The notes under the pieces are model-generated. The model was not told the origin of the DNA. It saw nothing but the letters and a program-made list of their open reading frames with translations, and did no database searches. DNA of 64,000 nucleotides from Confluentibacter citreus (GTDB lineage: Bacteria; Bacteroidota; Bacteroidia; Flavobacteriales; Flavobacteriaceae): contig NZ_NIXN01000004.1 in the NCBI RefSeq assembly GCF_002807055.1, forward strand, positions 1 through 64,000, in the 5' to 3' direction. Below, piece by piece: positions 47,320 through 56,826 of this stretch; positions within the stretch are counted from its first letter, which is position 1, and every line of letters begins with the position of its first letter. Position numbers and translations under genes: made by a program.

Positions 47320-48891
47320 ATGGACAATAGATTGAAAAAAGGATTAGTTATAGGTTCATTGGTGTTGTTGATACTGGTTATAGGGGCTTTAGTGGCAAAT
47401 GTTATTATTAAAAACAGACTAAAAGAAGGTCTGAATAATTTTTCTGAAACCATAAAAGTTGAATATCAAGACATCCATGTTAATTCCCTAAATGGAAGCG
47501 TAGGATTAATAGGTCCAAAAATTTCTGTTTTGGGAAAAACAACCAACAAAATAAATGTTCAAATTAGGTTAAAAGAGTTATCTATTAATGATTTCAGCTA
47601 TTGGGATTATTTTTTTAATGATAAAATTAATGTAAAAAGCATTTCTTTTGATCAGCCTCAAATAATCTACCATCATAATAGTTTAGTAAACTTAAAATCT
47701 TCTCAAGATTCATTTGAAGGTTCCTTTAAGAAGGATGTTGAAATTGGAGCTATTAAAATAATCAATGGCCATTTATCGGTTTTTGATGTGGCTAATGATT
47801 CGTTGCTATTAAAATCTGAAGAAATTAATGCCAGAGTTAACGCGGTTGTCATTAAAAAGTCAAACCTTAAAGATAAAATACCCTTTGCTTTTCAGGATTA
47901 TCATTTAACTTATAATAATATGTTTTATAAGCTTAATGATTATGAAAACCTATTTGTAAGCCAAGCTAATTTCAATGCAGATTTTTATAAGATTAAAAAC
48001 GTATCCATAAAAACGAAATATTCTAAGGAAGCCTTATCAAAAAAGATTGCTGTAGAACGAGATCATTTTGATTTAACCATCGATTCCTTATTAGTTAATA
48101 ATCATGATTTTGGGGTAAAAAACGATTCAGCATTCTATTTTAAAAGTGATCAAATTAATTTTTATCAGCCTAAACTTATCATTCATAGAGATAAATTGGT
48201 TGTTGATAATTTGAATTATAGATCACTGTATAGTAAAACATTAAGAAATTTTAACTTTGGTATTGCTTTAAGTAAAGTTTATTTAAACAATGCTACTGTG
48301 GTTTATACCGAAAAGGTTAATGACGACCCCAAAGGAGGAAGACTTGAATTCTCAAATTTAAATGCTGAAATCAATAATTTGAGTAATACTTATAAAAAGA
48401 ATGAAACTAAAACAACAATTCATATTGATGCGATTTTTATGAAAAACACGCCTTTGAATGTCCAGTGGGATTTTGATGTGATGGATAATAGTGATGAATT
48501 TATATTCAAAGCAGACATAGGGGCATTGGATGCAAACCACATGAATCAATTTATGGAGCCTAATCTTAATTTAAGATTGAATGGGATAATCAATAAAAAT
48601 TATTTTACTATCAACGGGAACGACCTTACATCACGTATAGATTTGAAATTGCAGTACGATAATTTTGATATTGTAATTTTAAAGAAAGGCGGTAAGGAAA
48701 AAAATAAATTGCTGTCAGGATTAATCAATCTTTTTGTTTCAAAAGACAGTAAGAATAAATCTAGCGAATTTAGACATGGTCATGGAACCAACATAGAAAG
48801 GGATAAAACAAAATCGGTATTTAATTATTTGTGGCTCAACATAAAAGCAGGTTTATTAAATGCGATGACAGGTGATGGTGAACAAAACTAA
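47320..48891 (+). CDS. AsmA-like envelope protein
   Basis: The ATG at 47320 gives MDNRLKKGLVIGSLVLLILVIG, a single N-terminal membrane helix; the frame also reads seven codons upstream. The rest is about 490 residues of repeating beta-strand pattern typical of AsmA/DUF748-like bridge proteins, with no catalytic motif. Such proteins span the periplasm and may move lipids. The assignment is by strand pattern, not motif, so it is tentative. It is divergent from the 46700 gene and precedes the helicase. Confidence 0.55.
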   Translation: MDNRLKKGLVIGSLVLLILVIGALVANVIIKNRLKEGLNNFSETIKVEYQDIHVNSLNGSVGLIGPKISVLGKTTNKINVQIRLKELSINDFSYWDYFFNDKINVKSISFDQPQIIYHHNSLVNLKSSQDSFEGSFKKDVEIGAIKIINGHLSVFDVANDSLLLKSEEINARVNAVVIKKSNLKDKIPFAFQDYHLTYNNMFYKLNDYENLFVSQANFNADFYKIKNVSIKTKYSKEALSKKIAVERDHFDLTIDSLLVNNHDFGVKNDSAFYFKSDQINFYQPKLIIHRDKLVVDNLNYRSLYSKTLRNFNFGIALSKVYLNNATVVYTEKVNDDPKGGRLEFSNLNAEINNLSNTYKKNETKTTIHIDAIFMKNTPLNVQWDFDVMDNSDEFIFKADIGALDANHMNQFMEPNLNLRLNGIINKNYFTINGNDLTSRIDLKLQYDNFDIVILKKGGKEKNKLLSGLINLFVSKDSKNKSSEFRHGHGTNIERDKTKSVFNYLWLNIKAGLLNAMTGDGEQN

Positions 48892-48985
48892 ACTTATTAA
48901 AAGTTAATTGTTTATAATTATTGATTATAAAAACCAGCTAAAAGGTTAACAATAGTTAATTTCACACCACAAATTACAATAAGTT

Positions 48986-51319
48986 TTGGAAAAGTATTTA
49001 AGTCAGTTAAACGATGCACAGTTAGAGCCCACTATACAAAAAGATGGGCCCATGATTATTATTGCTGGCGCAGGTTCTGGTAAAACACGTGTGCTTACAT
49101 TTAGAATTGCTTATTTGATGAGTCAGGGCGTGGACTCTTTTAATATTTTGGCTTTAACATTTACCAACAAAGCCGCAAAGGAAATGAAGGAGCGTATCGC
49201 TACCATTGTTGGAAGTAGTGAAGCTAAAAATTTATGGATGGGAACTTTCCACTCTGTTTTTGCTAGAATTTTACGCAGTGAAGCTGATAAATTGGGTTAT
49301 CCAAGCAATTTCACGATTTACGATACTCAAGATTCAGATAGGTTGGTAGGTGCCATCATCAAAGAAATGAATTTAGACAAGGATATTTACAAGCCTAAAC
49401 AAATACGTTCAAGAATATCATCTTACAAAAATAGTTTAATTACTGTTCGTGCGTATTTCCAAAATCCGGAATTAATAGAAGCAGATGCCATGGCTAGACG
49501 ACCACGTTTAGGCGACATCTATAAAGAATATGTAAACAGATGTTTTAAGGCAGGCGCCATGGATTTCGATGATTTGTTATTGAAAACCAATGAGCTTTTA
49601 ACACGTTTTCCTGATGTATTGATGAAATACCAGAATAGGTTTAAGTATATTTTGGTTGATGAGTATCAAGATACGAATCACTCTCAGTATTTAATTGTTA
49701 GAGCGTTGTCCGATAGATTCCAAAATATATGTGTTGTTGGTGATGATGCGCAAAGTATTTATGCGTTTCGTGGCGCTAATATCAATAATATTTTGAATTT
49801 TCAGAAGGATTATGATGATGTTAAAGTTTTTAGATTGGAGCAAAATTACCGTTCTACGAAAAACATTGTCAATGCGGCAAATTCCATCATTGAAAAAAAT
49901 CAAACGAAACTTGATAAAGTCGTTTGGACGGCCAATGATGAGGGTTCAAAAATAAAAGTACATCGATCTTTAACGGATGGTGATGAAGGGCGTTATGTAG
50001 CGAGCACCATTTTTGAAGAGAAAATGAATAATCAGTTGAAGAATAGTGATTTTGCTATTTTGTACAGAACCAATTCGCAGTCTCGTGCGATTGAAGAAGC
50101 CTTGCGTAAGCGAGATATTCCGTATCGGATTTATGGTGGCACCTCTTTTTATCAACGAAAGGAAATTAAAGATGTACTATCCTATTTGCGGTTGATAGTC
50201 AATCCCGCGGATGAGGAAGCTTTGGTACGCATTATTAATTTTCCACCTCGTGGTATTGGTCAGACTACAATTGATAGATTGGTTGTCGCAGCCAATGGTT
50301 ATAACCGAAGCATTTTTGAGGTTTTAAAGAATCTTAATAAAGTTGAAATTAATGTAAATTCTGGAACAAAAAACAAGCTTCAGGATTTCGTAATGCTCAT
50401 AGAGAGTTACCAGGTATTGAATCAAACTGCTGATGTTTTTGAGTTGGCAGAGTATGTTACCAGAACAAGTGGCTTAATTAACGAGTTCAAAAAAGATGGT
50501 ACACCAGAGGGTGTTACTAGAATGGAAAATATTGAAGAGCTTTTAAATGGAATGAAGGACTTTGTGGAAGGTCAGAAAGAAATAGCCGATACCACAGGGT
50601 CTTTAGCGGAATTTTTAGAAGATGTTGCTTTGGCAACCGATTTAGATGCTGATAAAGGCGATGCCAACCATGTGGCATTAATGACCATCCATTTGGCTAA
50701 AGGTTTGGAATTCCCGAATGTGTTTATTGTTGGGTTGGAAGAAGATTTATTCCCTAGTGCCATGAGTATGAATACCCGAAGCGAATTGGAAGAGGAACGA
50801 AGATTATTTTATGTAGCATTAACACGGGCCGAAAAACAAGCTTATTTAACCTATGCCTTATCAAGGTACCGTTGGGGAAAATTAGTGGATTCTGAACCTA
50901 GCCGTTTCATAGACGAAATAGACGAGGAGTATGTGGAAATTTTAACACCACCTGAAGAACTCAGATTTAACCCGATGTTAAGTGCTGATATTTTTGGAGA
51001 CGTAGAGCCTAATAAAATTCGATTTAAACCAGCCAAACAAGTGGAGTTTAACAAGAGTAAAATTTCAAAAGAAGCCCCTGAAAAATTTCAAGTAACAACG
51101 CCTAAAAACTTAAAACCAGTCGGACAAACCAATGGGAACGTTAATTTATTTGATAATAAATTAGTAGTTGGCAATTTGGTTAAGCACATTCGTTTTGGTA
51201 CGGGAGAAGTCTTGAAAATAGAAGGGACAGGCGCAGATATAAAAGCTGAAATTAATTTTCAACATGGAGGTGTAAAAAAATTATTATTGCGTTTTGCTAA
51301 GTTAGAAGTCGTTGGATAA
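48986..51319 (+). CDS. pcrA: UvrD/PcrA-type SF1 DNA helicase
   Basis: The protein starts at a TTG (48986) and aligns from its first residues (MEKYLSQLNDAQLEPT) with the family, which makes the TTG start likely. Motifs: Walker A AGAGSGKTRV, Ia ALTFTNKAAKEM, II VDEYQDTN, III VGDDAQSIYAFRGA, IV LEQNYRS, V TIHLAKGLEFPNVF, VI VALTRAEKQAYL. At 777 residues with a C-terminal Tudor-like region (VVGNLVKHIRFGTGEVLKI) it is full length. It unwinds DNA in nucleotide excision repair and clears replication forks. Confidence 0.95.
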   Translation: MEKYLSQLNDAQLEPTIQKDGPMIIIAGAGSGKTRVLTFRIAYLMSQGVDSFNILALTFTNKAAKEMKERIATIVGSSEAKNLWMGTFHSVFARILRSEADKLGYPSNFTIYDTQDSDRLVGAIIKEMNLDKDIYKPKQIRSRISSYKNSLITVRAYFQNPELIEADAMARRPRLGDIYKEYVNRCFKAGAMDFDDLLLKTNELLTRFPDVLMKYQNRFKYILVDEYQDTNHSQYLIVRALSDRFQNICVVGDDAQSIYAFRGANINNILNFQKDYDDVKVFRLEQNYRSTKNIVNAANSIIEKNQTKLDKVVWTANDEGSKIKVHRSLTDGDEGRYVASTIFEEKMNNQLKNSDFAILYRTNSQSRAIEEALRKRDIPYRIYGGTSFYQRKEIKDVLSYLRLIVNPADEEALVRIINFPPRGIGQTTIDRLVVAANGYNRSIFEVLKNLNKVEINVNSGTKNKLQDFVMLIESYQVLNQTADVFELAEYVTRTSGLINEFKKDGTPEGVTRMENIEELLNGMKDFVEGQKEIADTTGSLAEFLEDVALATDLDADKGDANHVALMTIHLAKGLEFPNVFIVGLEEDLFPSAMSMNTRSELEEERRLFYVALTRAEKQAYLTYALSRYRWGKLVDSEPSRFIDEIDEEYVEILTPPEELRFNPMLSADIFGDVEPNKIRFKPAKQVEFNKSKISKEAPEKFQVTTPKNLKPVGQTNGNVNLFDNKLVVGNLVKHIRFGTGEVLKIEGTGADIKAEINFQHGGVKKLLLRFAKLEVVG

Positions 51320-51340
51320 CTCTCAAAAACATATGATTGT

Positions 51341-52195
51341 TTACAGATGTATTTGCAAAAAGGCTTTGAGTTTTATCCAAGTGTCTATTAGTTCTAAGCC
51401 TTCCCACCCATGACCTGCGTTTGGATACAATGTGAATTCATGCGTAACACCCAGGTTTTGAAGTTTATCCCTTAAATCCGTTCCTTGGGTAATGGGAATT
51501 AAAGGATCTTGTCCGCCATAAAATAAAATAGTTGGTGGTGCCGTAGCGGACACTTGGTGATACGGACTTACTTCTTCTAAGAATGATAACTCCGCATTTA
51601 CGCCAAAAGAGTTTAGTGATTCCTGTAAAACAGGATCGGTATTGTTTAAGTATGCAGGATCCGTCAAATTGGTAGGTCCCACAATGCTGCAAACCATTTT
51701 TATGTTGCTAGAATCATCAAAGGCATAACTCCATAAAAGTGATAAATGCCCTCCCGCGCTAATCCCTATAAATCCGAAATCTTCAGATACAGTGTACTTA
51801 GCTTTGTTTTCTTTTAAGTAATTTATAATGGAGGTAATATCCTCAATTTGCATGGGATAAGCACTATTATTGGTATCCGCTAAGCGATAATTAATATTAA
51901 CAATCGCTACATTTTGGAAATCTCGCTGAATAATATCTTTAATGGGGTTCATATCACTTTTGTCACCAGAAGTCCAACCTCCACCATGGACTAAAATTAT
52001 TGTTTTAGTAGTTGATGTTCGGTTAGATGGTAAGTATACATCAAAACTTTGGTTCTCATCATTTCCATAAGAAATATCAAATTCTTGATAATATTCAGAG
52101 GGGTCTAATGGCTCACCAGACAGTATATCTTCATCCGTTTTGTTTGAACAACTACATATAAGAAATAATAAGAAAATATACTTTAAGTGCTTCAT
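51341..52195 (-). CDS. Alpha/beta-hydrolase lipoprotein (BD-FAE/HSL-type esterase)
   Basis: The lipoprotein signal ends in LFLICSC with the lipid Cys. The core has the oxyanion motif HGGGWTSGDKSD, nucleophile GISAGGHLSLL, and an Asp/His pair late in the sequence (FYGGQDPLIPITQGTD, NAGHGWEGLEL). The family hydrolyses acetyl or other short-chain esters, including on glycans. It is anchored in the envelope and convergent with the helicase gene, 21 bases from its stop. Single gene. Confidence 0.9.
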   Translation of the reverse strand: MKHLKYIFLLFLICSCSNKTDEDILSGEPLDPSEYYQEFDISYGNDENQSFDVYLPSNRTSTTKTIILVHGGGWTSGDKSDMNPIKDIIQRDFQNVAIVNINYRLADTNNSAYPMQIEDITSIINYLKENKAKYTVSEDFGFIGISAGGHLSLLWSYAFDDSSNIKMVCSIVGPTNLTDPAYLNNTDPVLQESLNSFGVNAELSFLEEVSPYHQVSATAPPTILFYGGQDPLIPITQGTDLRDKLQNLGVTHEFTLYPNAGHGWEGLELIDTWIKLKAFLQIHL

Positions 52196-52242
52196 AATAA
52201 AAATAATATTTACTTTGTAAACGCTAAAGCAAGATACATATT

Positions 52243-52863
52243 ATGGCAGAGTTTATTAGAATATACGAAGAAAACCCAAATCCGAAAGAGATTGAAAGGG
52301 TTGTGGCTATTCTAAAAAGAGGAGGATTGATTATTTATCCTACAGATACGGTGTATGGTTTGGGATGTGATATTACCAATTTGAAAGCGTTGGAACGTAT
52401 CGCAAGAATAAAGGGCGTAAAACTTGAAAAGGCGAATTTCTCTTTTGTTTGTCACGATTTAAGTCATCTCAGTGATTATGTAAAACAAATTGATAGCTCA
52501 ACCTTTAAGATTTTAAAACGAGCACTTCCGGGGCCTTATACATTTATTCTTCCGGGTTCCAACACCTTGCCAAATCCTTTCAAAAAAAAGAAAACGGTTG
52601 GGATTAGGGTGCCTAAAAATAATATAGCCATTGAAATTGTCAAATTATTAGGAAATCCTATTATTTCGACATCGATACGTGACGAGGATGAAGTTTTGGA
52701 ATATACTACAGACCCCGAACTTATTTTAGAAAAATGGGATGACTTGGTAGATTTGGTAATTGATGGTGGTTATGGTGACAATCAGGCATCTACTGTTATA
52801 GATTTATCTGAAGATGAGCCTATTGTTGTTAGGGAAGGTAAAGGAAGTTTGGAGATATTTTAA
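52243..52863 (+). CDS. L-threonylcarbamoyladenylate synthase (Sua5/YciO/YrdC family)
   Basis: This 206-residue single YrdC domain has the nucleotide-binding strand GLIIYPTDTVYGLGCD, KRALPGPYTFIL, VGIRVPKN and ISTSIRDEDE motifs. It makes threonylcarbamoyl-AMP from threonine, bicarbonate and ATP for the t6A37 modification of tRNA. The YciO branch cannot be excluded, since the protein lacks a C-terminal Sua5 domain. The VOC gene follows 19 bases later. Confidence 0.9.
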   Translation: MAEFIRIYEENPNPKEIERVVAILKRGGLIIYPTDTVYGLGCDITNLKALERIARIKGVKLEKANFSFVCHDLSHLSDYVKQIDSSTFKILKRALPGPYTFILPGSNTLPNPFKKKKTVGIRVPKNNIAIEIVKLLGNPIISTSIRDEDEVLEYTTDPELILEKWDDLVDLVIDGGYGDNQASTVIDLSEDEPIVVREGKGSLEIF

Positions 52864-52882
52864 TTACTAATATTTTAGGATA

Positions 52883-53224
52883 ATGAAAAACAATCAAATA
52901 AATTATATCGAATTCAAAGCTCCCTACCTCGAAGAAATCAAAGCGTTTTACAGCAAATGTTTTAATTGGGTTTTTACATATTATGGACCAAATTATATAG
53001 CTTTTTCTGAAAGTGGGCTGGATGGCGGATTTGAGAAATCCGACTCAAAAATAATTAATGGTGTATTGGTTGTTCTATATCATGAAGATTTAAGTTTGGT
53101 TAAAAATAATGTTGTTCAATTTGCAGGTATTATATCTAAAGATATTTTTTCATTTCTAGGAGGAAGAAGGTTTCAGTTTTTAGATCCAGCGGGTAACGAG
53201 CTTGCTGTGTGGTCAGATAAATAA
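52883..53224 (+). CDS. VOC (glyoxalase/bleomycin-resistance) superfamily protein
   Basis: This 113-residue VOC fold has two beta-alpha-beta-beta-beta units: INYIEFKAPYLEEIKAFYSKCFNW at the front and FLDPAGNELAVWS at the end, which holds the typical Glu. The exact reaction is unknown; members bind a metal and act as lyases, isomerases or dioxygenases. It is probably co-transcribed with the YrdC gene upstream. Confidence 0.82.
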   Translation: MKNNQINYIEFKAPYLEEIKAFYSKCFNWVFTYYGPNYIAFSESGLDGGFEKSDSKIINGVLVVLYHEDLSLVKNNVVQFAGIISKDIFSFLGGRRFQFLDPAGNELAVWSDK

Positions 53225-53230
53225 TAAAAA

Positions 53231-53254
53231 AAGCCCAACCTTTCAGTTGAGCTT
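53231..53254 (-). terminator. Terminator shared by ompA-type and VOC genes
   Basis: The stem AAGCTCAAC/GTTGGGCTT (minus-strand reading, one G-T pair) with a 6-base loop is followed on that strand by TTTTTT. It lies 23 bases after the OmpA-family stop at 53278. Confidence 0.75.
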
Positions 53255-53277
53255 TCTTATATAATTTTGAATTCTAA

Positions 53278-54114
53278 TTAGTTTTGAACAGAAAGATTTT
53301 TCATTTCTTTTTCAACCATCTCATAGAATTGGTCAATTTTAGGTAATACAACTATACGAGTACGTCTGTTTGTAGCTCTGTTTTCAGCAGTATTGTTATC
53401 TACTAACGGCACATAATCAGCACGTCCAGCAGCAATAAGTTGTTTTGGATTAACGCCTAAACCTTGTAATACTCTAATGATAGATGTAGAACGTTTAACA
53501 CTTAAATCCCAGTTATCCAATAACACACCACTTTGGTAAGGCACGCTATCTGTATGTCCTTCAACCATACATTCAAAATCAGGTTTGCTATTTACTACTT
53601 TAGCAACTTTTGCTAAAACTTCTTTAGCTCTTGTAGTTACGTTATAGCTACCGCTTTGGAATAATAATTTGTCAGCTATAGAAATAAATACCACGCCTTT
53701 TTCAACATTGATTTCAATGTCTGGATCGTTGATACCTACCTCACGTTTTAAGCTAGTCACTACAGCAAGTGTAATACTGTCTTTTTTAGTTAAAGCATCT
53801 TGAAGACGAGTAATTTTCATGTCTTTTTCTTTAATGCTTTCTAGTGTTTTTTCTATGTTACTAGCACCTTTTGCAGATAACACTTGTAAATTATCATTGT
53901 TTTTTCTTAAATCGGAAACTTGTTCTTCAAGTGCTGTAGCTCTTGCAGTAGCTGTTGCTTTTTCTTCTAAACAAGAATTTAATTTTACTGTTGCAGAATT
54001 AAGTAAATCTTGAGTTTCTTTTTGTTTTGCTTGTAAGTCTGTGAACTGTTTTTTTGATACACAAGAACTAAATACCAGCATTGTAGCCAAGCTAAGTAAT
54101 AAAACTTTTTTCAT
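53278..54114 (-). CDS. OmpA family lipoprotein
   Basis: The signal ends ATMLVFSSC, so it is a lipoprotein. Residues ~25-125 form a coiled coil (QFTDLQAKQKETQDLLNSAT and similar heptads). Residues ~140-265 form the OmpA/MotB peptidoglycan-binding domain with VEGHTDSVPYQ and NRATNRRTRIVVLPK. It links the outer membrane to peptidoglycan. A minus-strand TATTTTTG at 54152-54159 is a possible -7 box. Single gene. Confidence 0.92.
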   Translation of the reverse strand: MKKVLLLSLATMLVFSSCVSKKQFTDLQAKQKETQDLLNSATVKLNSCLEEKATATARATALEEQVSDLRKNNDNLQVLSAKGASNIEKTLESIKEKDMKITRLQDALTKKDSITLAVVTSLKREVGINDPDIEINVEKGVVFISIADKLLFQSGSYNVTTRAKEVLAKVAKVVNSKPDFECMVEGHTDSVPYQSGVLLDNWDLSVKRSTSIIRVLQGLGVNPKQLIAAGRADYVPLVDNNTAENRATNRRTRIVVLPKIDQFYEMVEKEMKNLSVQN

Positions 54115-54208
54115 AATTATTATTAAGGATTAATTTCTAAAATACTAAACACAAAAATATGGAAAATTCGATGTAATTTAACATTTTAACAAAACTTTTA
54201 TTAATAAA

Positions 54209-55198
54209 CTATAAACATTTATAGGTTGTTTTTTTATTTACGAAGTAATCAATTACAACGGATGTTTTGCTAAAATATTTTATTTTATTTTTTTGGAATT
54301 GTCGTTGTTTTAAAAAGTAAGGTAAATACCAATAAAAACTGACATGCGATTTTAAAATGGCTAAGGCATGACTTAGTTTTAAGTCGAATAGAAATTTAAT
54401 GCTTGCTAACCCATCTAAAAAAAGACGAAAAAACATGAGGGGGAATAAGGGTCCTCTTGCATTTTTGATTAAGGTAAATAAGCTATTTCTAAAATTCAAA
54501 TACGTTTTTTTTGAACTAGCTTTTGAAAGTGTAGCACCACCTAAATGATACACTTTAGACTGATACACATATTTAATGTTGTAACCCGAATTTTTAGCTC
54601 TCCAGCACAAGTCTATTTCTTCTATATGTGCAAAAAAATGTTCGTCAAAACCATTAAGCTTTTTAAATACCTCGCTTCTGATAAAAAAACAAGCGCCAGA
54701 AGCCCAAAAGATGTCTGTTATATCATCATATTGTCCTAAATCCTGTTCTACAGTATCAAATAGTCTACCGCGGCAATACGGGAAGCCATATTTGTCAATA
54801 AATCCGCCAGCAGCACCAGCATATTCAAAGTAATCTTTGTTCTTGTAATCTAAAATTTTTGGCTGGATGATAGCAGTACTAGGTTCTTTTTCAAATACAT
54901 TAATAATTGGCGACAACCAATTTTCAGCGACTTCAACATCACTATTCAATAGGCAATAAACATCCGTTTCAATGTGTTTTAAAGCATCGTTATAACCTTT
55001 TGCAAAGCCGCCATTTACAGTGTTATTTATAATTTTTATACTTGGGTATTTAGAATTTAAGAAATTAATGGAATCATCAGTTGAAGCATTATCGACCACA
55101 TAAATCGTAGCCTCTTTTGAATGCTCAACAACAGAAGGCAAAAACTGTTCTAATAGTTTTTTTCCGTTCCAATTTAATATAACGACAGCTATTTTCAT
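54209..55198 (-). CDS. Family 2 glycosyltransferase
   Basis: GT-A fold: VVILNWNGKKLLEQFLPS, VVDNASTDDSI, NGGFAKGYNDALKH, and LLNSDVEV as the metal-binding Asp motif. The likely acceptor-side region is FFAHIEEIDLCWRAKNSGY, as in rhamnosyl/dTDP-sugar transferases of this family. It ends near residue 329 with Lys-rich sequence. No membrane segments are evident beyond a weak hydrophobic stretch (about 250-275). It probably adds a sugar to an envelope glycan or lipid. Confidence 0.9.
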   Translation of the reverse strand: MKIAVVILNWNGKKLLEQFLPSVVEHSKEATIYVVDNASTDDSINFLNSKYPSIKIINNTVNGGFAKGYNDALKHIETDVYCLLNSDVEVAENWLSPIINVFEKEPSTAIIQPKILDYKNKDYFEYAGAAGGFIDKYGFPYCRGRLFDTVEQDLGQYDDITDIFWASGACFFIRSEVFKKLNGFDEHFFAHIEEIDLCWRAKNSGYNIKYVYQSKVYHLGGATLSKASSKKTYLNFRNSLFTLIKNARGPLFPLMFFRLFLDGLASIKFLFDLKLSHALAILKSHVSFYWYLPYFLKQRQFQKNKIKYFSKTSVVIDYFVNKKTTYKCL

Positions 55199-55243
55199 TT
55201 ATGTACCGAATTCAAGACAATTTTATTTTCCCATCACCGTCAA

Positions 55244-55726
55244 CTATACACTATAACTAGGTATATCTTTCAAAAAATTATAAAGTTCATTTTCAAAATC
55301 CATTTGGCAATAATAATGATTTAATCCGTTGGTAACAATCAAATATGTAGCCTTTAAAGCCAGGTTATATCTTGCTATTTGGTCAAATGTTACTTGATTA
55401 ATAGAAATATTCGGTGATTTACATTCGATGATGATTAAAATACTGCCATCTGTATTAAAAACGACTATATCGTAACGTTTCCTTAAATTATTGATTTTTA
55501 ATTCCTTTTCAACATTAATCAAAGAGATAGGATATTTTTTTTCATTAATTAAATAATGAACGCAATGTTGCCTTACCCATTCTTCGGGTTGTAAAACCAC
55601 AAATTTTTTACGTATCACGTCGAAAATAGAAATTTTATTTTCGCTATTTTTGAATCGAAACGAAAACTTTGGAAAGTTGAGTTGTTGCAAAACCGTATTT
55701 AATATTTTTCCAAAGTTAATCTTCAA
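55244..55726 (-). CDS. Stand-alone type I restriction HsdR N-terminal-like protein
   Basis: This 160-residue protein resembles the N-terminal (HSDR_N) nuclease module of type I restriction subunits: PEEWVRQHCVHYLINEKKYP, RYDIVVFNTDGSILIIIECK gives the PD-(D/E)XK-like D...E-x-K core. No HsdM or HsdS is nearby, so it is not a full restriction system. It is divergent from holA, a pairing I recall from other flavobacteria. Function is unknown. Confidence 0.82.
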   Translation of the reverse strand: MKINFGKILNTVLQQLNFPKFSFRFKNSENKISIFDVIRKKFVVLQPEEWVRQHCVHYLINEKKYPISLINVEKELKINNLRKRYDIVVFNTDGSILIIIECKSPNISINQVTFDQIARYNLALKATYLIVTNGLNHYYCQMDFENELYNFLKDIPSYSV

Positions 55727-55788
55727 TAATCAAATACCAAATTCATTGTTTGTTTTTTGAATTTATAATTTTTTGAAATTTCACAGTT

Positions 55789-56793
55789 TTGGACGACGTA
55801 AAACAATTAGTAACCGATATTAAAAATGGTAATATCAAACCTATTTATTTTTTAATGGGTGAAGAACCTTATTATATTGATAGAATTTCAGAATTCATAG
55901 AAAAGAATGTCTTGAGCGATGAAGAAAAAGGTTTTAACCAAATGGTTTTGTATGGCAGGGATGTTTCCATTGAAGATATTGTTAGCAATGCCAAGCGTTA
56001 CCCCATGATGGCAGAACGTCAAGTAATTATTGTTAAGGAAGCGCAAGATTTATCCAGAACCATTGAAAATTTGGCTGGGTATGCTACCAATCCCCAACCC
56101 ACAACAGTTTTAGTTGTCAATTATAAATACAAAAAAATTGATAAACGCAAAGCCTTATACAAAGCCGTCAATAAAATTGGCGTTATTTATGAGAGCAAAA
56201 AATTATATGAAAATCAGGTAGCCGATTGGATTCGTAAAGTGTTAGCTTCTAAGAATTATACCATATCGCCAAAAGCGGCACAAATGCTTGTTGAGTTTTT
56301 AGGAACCGATTTAAGCAAAATAAACAATGAACTGGATAAACTCCAAATCATTTTACCAAAAGGAAGTAATATCACGCCAGAAGCTATTGAAGAAAATATA
56401 GGGATTAGTAAGGACTACAATAATTTTGAATTACAAAAAGCCATTGGCGAAAGAGATGTTCTAAAAGCACATAAAATTGTCCATTATTTTGCCGAGAATC
56501 CAAAAGATAACCCCATGGTTGTTACGGTTTCTTTATTGTTTAATTTCTTTTCGCAATTGCTACATTTTCATGGTTTAAATGATAAGTCGCCTAGAAACAT
56601 GGCTTCAGCATTAAAAATTAACCCGTATTTTGTTAATGATTATATTATAGCTGCCCGAAATTACCCAATGAAAAAAGTAAGTGGTATTGTTTCTACCTTG
56701 CGCGAGTTTGATGTAAAAAGTAAAGGCGTAGGCTCAAACGCCGTTCCTCAAGGCGATTTACTTAAAGAACTATTGGTGAAAATAGTATCTTAG
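55789..56793 (+). CDS. holA: DNA polymerase III subunit delta
   Basis: Start TTG at 55789 gives MDDVKQLVTDIKNG, the normal family N-terminus, so the unusual codon is accepted. The 334-residue protein contains PIYFLMGEEPYYIDRI, the AAA+-like PMMAERQVIIVKEAQ region and C-terminal collar domain sequence. It opens the sliding clamp as part of the clamp loader. It is followed by the SMP-30-like gene 33 bases later. Confidence 0.92.
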   Translation: MDDVKQLVTDIKNGNIKPIYFLMGEEPYYIDRISEFIEKNVLSDEEKGFNQMVLYGRDVSIEDIVSNAKRYPMMAERQVIIVKEAQDLSRTIENLAGYATNPQPTTVLVVNYKYKKIDKRKALYKAVNKIGVIYESKKLYENQVADWIRKVLASKNYTISPKAAQMLVEFLGTDLSKINNELDKLQIILPKGSNITPEAIEENIGISKDYNNFELQKAIGERDVLKAHKIVHYFAENPKDNPMVVTVSLLFNFFSQLLHFHGLNDKSPRNMASALKINPYFVNDYIIAARNYPMKKVSGIVSTLREFDVKSKGVGSNAVPQGDLLKELLVKIVS

Positions 56794-56826
56794 TGTTTTC
56801 AATAATCACAATTTTAATATTTATAT

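Noticed and set aside
55244-55726. Type I restriction-modification system
   Set aside because: Only the HsdR N-terminal-like domain is present; there are no HsdM, HsdS or helicase parts.
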